This document shows positions 58,178 through 64,000 of a stretch of DNA of 64,000 nucleotides, one piece after another (the stretch's first letter is position 1; every line of letters begins with the position of its first letter). The notes below the pieces were generated by a model that was not told the DNA's origin, made no database searches, and worked only from the letters and a program-made list of their open reading frames with translations. Made by a program: the position numbers and the translations under genes. The stretch is from Lithospermum erythrorhizon (lineage: Eukaryota > Streptophyta > Magnoliopsida > Boraginales > Boraginaceae): positions 205,978 to 269,977 of the forward strand of contig JADFUC010000395.1 in the NCBI GenBank assembly GCA_019722365.1, in the 5' to 3' direction.

Positions 58178-60425
58178 CCCCGTCGATGCTTGACCACGTA
58201 ACCGGTCGTGCAGCCCTGAGTTAGAATGAAGTACCGAATCCACAGGCACGAGTCCTGTCGATGGATGACTCGATTTTAGAAGAAACTTTGTCTTGTAACT
58301 TGACTTCGAAAATATCATATGCAGTGAAAACAACACTTTTTAGAAAAGGATCGTAGAGTGGTATTCGAACCACATAATGTCAGCCTTAGTACAAAACATA
58401 ATCCAGTACCCGATACATCCAGCCAAGTATTTCAAAATAACAACTATCTAGGACAATAGCCTTGATCAACAAAATAGAAGAAATTTGTGAGGATCGACTA
58501 CCGCCCTTGACTCACTAAGTCTGGCGCAAGCATGGCTGACGGCCGGAAGAGCGGCACCACTGCATCCAGCCCTAGCAATAAAATTGCCAGCCCATTTGCA
58601 AATAGGGTGTAAGCTGCGAAGCTTAGTGAATATACATATCTCAAGAATGAAATCAACTCCCAATTACGCAATAGTGTACCACAGGAAATAATATTACAGC
58701 AGCCAGCAAAGGTGGTATATGATTTTATTCAACTTAGATGCCAATATAAAGTAAACAATAATTTCATTATCATTTTAAATACGGTCGCAAATTATTCTTA
58801 GCCGGGATATCCAAAGTAATGGCAATCAGCTGTGATAGCATGCGTCGATATCAGAAAAGCGTAACGACATCACAGCATGATACGACCTTGCATCCCGGAC
58901 AATAGCGACACATGACACGAGCGACTAGGCAACTCGGCCAGCGCGGCTTGACTCGGCGTTTGTATCGGCTAAATACGACTCGGCAGCGGTATCAACTCAA
59001 CGACTCAACCCATGATCAACTTCAACAACTTTCGATATAAGTGCGGATTTCTACAACTAATGCGCATATATAATCCAACTTCAAGCCTGTGAGGGAGAAA
59101 CTTATGCCGTCGACATAAGCTATCACCCGAATCGTAATGAGGTGCAGAGTAATCATAGAATGGTTACTAAGTGCGAGAAGCGACTTCATGAATGTCGTAC
59201 TAGGAGCAGGCAGATACGGACAAAATGGCTGTTACGACAACGTCAGCTGCATTATCTGACTAACACTGTCTGATACAAACAACTCCTCAAAAACACACAG
59301 CACAGCCTTTCGTAGGCTTATGAAATACAACTTCAGCAGCCTTGACCATGGCTTATGTCGGCTTATATAATTCGACCTGAATCACATATATACCATTACA
59401 CATATTCGTAATCAAATAGTTAATCAACTTGCAGTGAATGAAATGCTACTTTCGGTTAGCTAAGAAATGAAAACTCATGAAAATCACAACGAAGGCCGCT
59501 TCCCACCATTCAGCGCCTAAACACATTCGAAATTATAATCGCTTTACTATGCTTGACTAATATAACATTACATATACATATAAAATCTCATGTCGATGCG
59601 CAGGAATAACTTGACAAAAGTTCCCCACTTATCGCATAATTGACTTAAGTTCGCGGCTTTTCTATTAGCCGTGAGTTCAATAACTAGTTCTGAGAGCTGC
59701 TAACGTTCGATGGCCGCCTTGTCGTCACATTTCTAATCATCTTTAATCTCCGATCAATTCCTTCAACTTACGAGAACTCGAAATATCCGAACATTCTCTA
59801 ATCACACTTGAAAATCCGCAATTTACACCTCGAAACGATCCTAAATAAAGTCCAGTATACTTATGCATTTAAAAGCCATTTAGAAAAAAAGTCAACAAAA
59901 AGTCCATTATAATCCTCAACATTTTCAGCCCCATAAATCGATAATTGCTTGACTCTTATACGATAATCTAAGCTAAATGCATGATTACATACTTGTAATA
60001 AGCGTCAAAGCTCGAAAGTCAACTCGAAATTCCCAAAAAGTCAACATCGCCGAACTCAAGAAATACTCGAAAGATTGGCTTACCTCAGCGTGAAAATGAC
60101 TCGGGAATCTCCATTAAATTTAGGACCAGCTATAAAATGAGGAAGAAAATTGAAGAAAATTTTTGAGGTGAAACTTAAGGGGAATTTCGGCCATTAAGAT
60201 GGAGGAAGAAAGAAGATGATTTGGATGATGATGACTAAGCTTAAGGATAAGTATAAAAAGGTCTCGTGGGGTCCGCACAAAAATATCTCAAGACTTGCTC
60301 GCTTTCTCGTTCGGTTTTCGGTTTAGTTTCTCGTCTCGGTTTAACAACACAACTCCAACATAAATTTAACTTTAGCCACGAATAATATTCTGATATCTTC
60401 ATACGAGCTTGGTTATCCCACAGTG
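58178..60425. mobile_element. ~2.25-kb segment absent from the first element
   Basis: The two interiors align up to atggtgac on the left and from ctagtgtgatgttttcc on the right; the segment between has no counterpart in the first element. It contains group LTR marks (aaatagggtgtaagctgcga near 58601, a gatggaggaagaaagaagat leader block near 60198) but no long hairpin array. This suggests a nested, related LTR inserted into the interior. Its exact ends and target duplication are not clear. Confidence 0.55.
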
Positions 60426-60429
60426 ATCT

Positions 60430-62020
60430 AGTGTGATGTTTTCCAATAATCCATACTCGACGCAAGATCAAAACTTCTCGGCTCAACGGAAGTAGGTACT
60501 TAATGTCATTCAGCATTCAAAGGCCCGTCCCTATATCTCATCTCTGCTTTCAATTATTTCCCAATTTGAAGCGTAATAAAATTAAGAGCAATGAGAGCTA
60601 CTACATGCAGATAGAATATCGACAAAACTCGAAATTAGTGAGTGTGTAGCGCGATATAAAAGTATTTCCGCCCACATAATGTAGTAAAGTACACATGTCG
60701 GAACTCACGGAGGTGCGTCGCCTCCTGTTGAGTCCTTGGCGTTAATGCAGTCGATCCGGCCCGCCCACAATTTGGTACACCAGCTACGCTCCACCCGAGA
60801 GCCTCCCGACTCACCGGCCTGGTCTCCAGCGGGTTTCCAAGCAAGTCACTCTGGTCCCGATAACCGCTTAGCCGAAATTTGAACCGGTGCAAAAGTTCCG
60901 GTACCTCGCGTCACAGGCGAGCGGAAATCCGCTGCGAGGTGCCACAGGCTGTGGCGGTTGTAACATAATATCACCTGCCCGTGATCCCGGCTTACATTGC
61001 TTTAAAAGCGGCCCCACATCGGAAAGCGATGGATATCTCGAGCAAAAGCCCCACTCTGGCTTCATTTGGATCTCGCAGTACACCAGCTGGCATGCGGAAA
61101 GGAGGCTGTAGAATAACTAGGCGGCCTGCCGGCCAGCACTCAACTGTCGGGGCGACTCTGTTTGATGCGTCACCTCCCTACTAGGCCTACTCGATGCTTG
61201 AAAATTCAATTAGAGCTCCTCTTGATCCACTCGCCTACAGCTCGGCTAACTCTATTTCCATCTTGAGAAATTTGCATTCACCAAACGGCATAGAGCTGAG
61301 TGAAAGTCATCGATGATATCACAGTGGCGTCTCCCTCACGCCTCAAAGGCAAATCCCACGAACACAAATGTGATCTTAACACTTTCTACCGGATAGACAT
61401 CGAAATGGTAGCGCATCTCGATGAAGCTGTTTCTTGCCTCGACAGGCTTGCAGTCGGTGAAATCGGCTCACATCGAAAGGCGCCATGTGGGTCTCAGGCA
61501 ATTCTCAGGAAGAGGCACCAGCCAGGCAGCTCCCGGGAGGCAGCTCTGGTTCTCCCTTGTCCTTGGGCACCCTCGTGAAGTCGATAAGTCACAAACTTAA
61601 AACTCTGCATCTGCATGATCCAGGCTCAAAAATGAGATGCTTCGTATCGGATGAACTGTGCTTTGCTACGTGAACCTGCGAAAACCCGGAGGATCTGCGC
61701 CCGAGCCGGTCAAGCAACATAAGGTGCGACCTCCATTTCGGCCACACGAGCATTCCATGGCTCTCCCCTACGGGTCTCGGCCTGCTCGGGGAAAATGTCG
61801 CCTCCGACCTATTTGGTCCACGTATGCTAAATCCAACGGCCGCGCGCGCTCGGCTCTGCAGGCTGCCGCAACCTGCCATTCTGCCCACCACGAACTGCGG
61901 TGCAGCGTCCTCGATAGTCTATGCAACAAAGAAAAAGACTCGAACTTTTACAAAGACACCACTCACAAAGACTCAATGAAAAACAAATCAACACACAACC
62001 ACCACGAGATAACCAGTAAT
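60430..62020 (-). pseudogene. Gag-protease remnant of the second gypsy element
   Basis: From right to left: the gag core (LTGSGADPPGF, the counterpart of FDRFLKRDPPSF) at about 61685-61730; a zinc-knuckle remnant ending KQCKPGSRAGD (60970-61010) with the linker QPPQPVAP; ALTPRTQQEATHLREF (about 60705-60755), like the NALTPxQAxAS linkers; and ATHSLISSFV at 60621-60650, the retropepsin block after D-[ST]-G. Frame changes break it repeatedly. Reverse transcriptase and later domains are not found. Confidence 0.7.
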
Positions 62021-62024
62021 GTCC

Positions 62025-62050
62025 CCGAAACCTAAGCTACGATGCAGAAA
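62025..62050 (-). other. Primer binding site of the second gypsy element
   Basis: Minus strand: atttctgcatcgtagcttag followed by gtttcg next to the LTR, the same degenerate initiator Met-tRNA site as in the first element. Confidence 0.7.
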
Positions 62051-62051
62051 T

Positions 62052-64000
62052 TGTAACGACCACTTGAGTTAAATGCAAAGGTGAAATGCGTTATAATAAG
62101 GAACACAGAATCTAAAACCGATGGGCATTTCGGTTTAAAACTACTCGTTTCCTTCAAAATCTGGTTACATATAATATTTCCAAAATAATCCGCGATTAAA
62201 AATTTCTGATCCGTGTCGGAACGATGCTCTAACCAACGGAAATCCATATATATACAAGCATATCCCAAATAAATATAGTAATGCGGCCGAAATTTCTAAA
62301 AAGAAAGTAGAAATCTTGTACTCAAAATACAAAATGACAAGCTGCCATGAGGGCTAAGTTTGAAAATAAAAAAGTACAACAATCAAAACATTTGACAACA
62401 GCGTGATCGGTATGAGGATCCTCTGCCGCTGATGCTGCTGGCCACTCGGAAACGACTCTCCAACCCGGTCTCACAGCTCAGCCAGCGATGCATCGACCTG
62501 GCACAAATGAAATGCCGTCCAAAAGCGAAAAGAGGTGTCAGCAGCGAAGCTTAGTAAAACTTAACGAGAATTCAGAAGCAAACCATGGCGCCACGTAATA
62601 AATTAACATAGGAGTCAAATACTGCTTGCATATGAATATATAACCCAGGTTACCCCAGCCGTGCCTGTTTATGCCCACAAGAAAATTCTAAATACGTCGC
62701 GTGGCACTTAACATAGAATATGGGGTCTCGATAATGAATAAAATTTCAGCGAGATAAAGAATGCTTTCCAAAGACAACGTGATACAGATCCACGAGGACT
62801 GATGAGCCATACTCTGGTCGTGATCACTCGTCAACTAGATTCCGTCAGTTCTAATCCACGATGCACATAAAAGAACGACGAGTCGTCTGGCTGTATGCCG
62901 AGTATAAGGTAACTAGCAGCTCTTATGCCGAGTATAAGGCGATAAGCAAACGCTGCGGCGTGTAAATGGCAATGACCTTTCTTATACCGGCGTATAAAGG
63001 TACGATAACAACTTCCTTCTTTATAAATGATATAAAGGCGTCTGTAACCTTCTTATACGGCGTATAAGGCGTCTGTAGCCTTTCTTGCTCTGCAGGCGTA
63101 TAAGCGTCCCTTGATACTTTTCTTGCTACGGCGTTTAGTATAAAGGCGATAAATAATATACAAGAGCCCACCTTCCATAACCGTCAATTCTAGAGATTCG
63201 TATCCTACTCTTTCGAGTCACACCAGAAGACATGTCACATGCTTCTAACCGTCAACTTTCGCAATAGCAATGCCTCAGTCCCGAGCAATATCAGCCTTAC
63301 GGCTAAAATATCTCGCAATCGTAGTCAAAACCCATTCGCCCGACAAGGTCCGCAGAGAATTCATAAGTGAAGGCCAGAAATCGAAGTATAAGTTGGGAGT
63401 TCGAGCTATTACTTTTCAGCGATTTTCAACGCCCTGAGAATATAATCACATAATCATATCGTAGCTCGCACAAATGAATCACACATAATCATACAACAAT
63501 TACATGTGTATCATTCTCACGTAATCATAACAATGACATGTACATCGTTCTCGTAATGCGTACCCTTGATAGCATTTTCCACCTTGATTTAAAGTAAGGA
63601 AATGCATTAAGATAGCAGAGATAAATGCTACTTCACTAGTTATCACAAAGTCCTCACGAGCGATATGAGCGTGCCCTTCCCATGGTCCAGGCCTCCAAAA
63701 TCGTAAGGGAAAGGCGTTGGGAATCATAACCATGGCTAAAGAGGATCCTTTGTAATGCGATAAAGAAGAAGAAATGGAAAGAAAAAAAATCTTTCTTTTG
63801 CTCAGAATGGAGCTTCGGCCAAGAAGAAGAATAGAGAAAGATATTTTTTTTGTTTCGTTTGATAAGGATGAAGGTGATAACAGCATAAGTCAGAAAAACC
63901 CCGCGGGAGTTCGTGCCCGAAATCACGAATCGAGTTATCCCGAGCGACTTAACGATCTAAGCTTAACCGAATTATCGGCTATTACTACTAAATAGCAGCT
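62052..64000 (-). repeat. 5' LTR of the second gypsy element, incomplete
   Basis: The left end is TGTAACGACC. It contains the hairpin array (62895-63160) and the gaaagaaaaaaaatctttct leader block near 63777. The last bases align with 57515-57550, so the window stops about 120 bp before the LTR end. Confidence 0.85.
62895..63160. repeat. Hairpin minisatellite in LTR (copy 5)
   Basis: About seven irregular units, e.g. cttataccggcgtataaagg; several loops have changed. Confidence 0.85.

Larger units (their letters stand above)
55645..64000 (-). mobile_element. Second Ty3/gypsy element of the same family, cut by the window end
   Basis: Minus orientation: 3' LTR 55645-57675, interior 57676-62051, primer site, and a 5' LTR from 62052 that continues beyond the window (about 120 bp expected to be missing). 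The interior is 4.4 kb against 2.2 kb in the first element, because of an extra segment at about 58178-60425. The gag and protease remnants align with those of the first element. Confidence 0.85.

Noticed and set aside
60592..60612. A second possible protease Asp-Ser-Gly reading
   Set aside because: It needs changes at several positions; the ATHSLISSF block at 60621-60650 reads directly and is sufficient.
61658..62035. 125-codon plus-strand ORF
   Set aside because: It is antisense to the gag remnant of the second gypsy element and has no motif of its own.

Overview
The window reads as nuclear DNA of a flowering plant, most likely a eudicot. It is AT-rich, has split genes with GT-AG introns, and contains Stowaway-type MITEs, a LINE-type RNase H remnant, Ty1/copia and long-LTR Ty3/gypsy elements, and one block (about 1.29-5.03 kb) whose base style resembles plant mitochondrial DNA. 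Only two convincing host genes are present, both on the minus strand. One is a type-1 non-specific lipid transfer protein (6590-6951). The other is a four-exon gene (39129-42044) whose splice phases join into a 357-residue hydrophilic protein that I do not recognise.

Layout. 0-1.3 kb: AT-rich repeats and an 83-bp tandem duplication. 1.3-5.0 kb: candidate organellar insertion. 5.6-6.4 kb: MITE with long terminal inverted repeats. 6.5-7.03 kb: nsLTP gene and its TATA box. 7.3-9.06 kb: LTR-like sequence with a TATA box. 10.25-11.4 kb: two halves of a LINE-type RNase H domain; the downstream half sits between 22-bp direct repeats and has a poly(A) tract. 11.4-17.7 kb: LTR-like pieces, including two LTRs back to back and a broken plus-strand gag. 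17.7-18.5 kb: 482-bp tandem duplication. 20065-27576: gypsy element (minus orientation) with two ~2.65-kb LTRs, TATAT target duplication, initiator-Met-tRNA-type primer site and only gag/protease remnants inside. 28.3-28.8 kb: ~123-bp tandem array. 29.4-35.85 kb: non-autonomous copia element with gag remnants and a 3.5-kb AT-rich non-coding spacer; its right LTR abuts what looks like the first exon of a secreted-protein gene. 37.0-37.6 kb: nested MITEs. 39.1-42.0 kb: the four-exon gene. 43.4-48.4 kb: solo or partial gypsy LTRs. 49.8-50.5 kb: MITEs. 51.6-55.6 kb: decayed copia, with reverse-transcriptase motifs near 53.3-53.5 kb. 55645-64000: second gypsy element of the same family, carrying an extra ~2.25-kb segment and cut by the window end.

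The genes do not form a pathway; the window is a sparsely genic, heavily nested retrotransposon landscape. The most unusual structural signal is a minisatellite of short palindromic units (TTATAC...GTATAA) inside every copy of the gypsy LTR family. The two LTRs of one element agree closely in AT-rich words but differ by many short indels around C/G-rich words, which may reflect consensus error at methylated sites and would explain why no long retroelement ORF survives.
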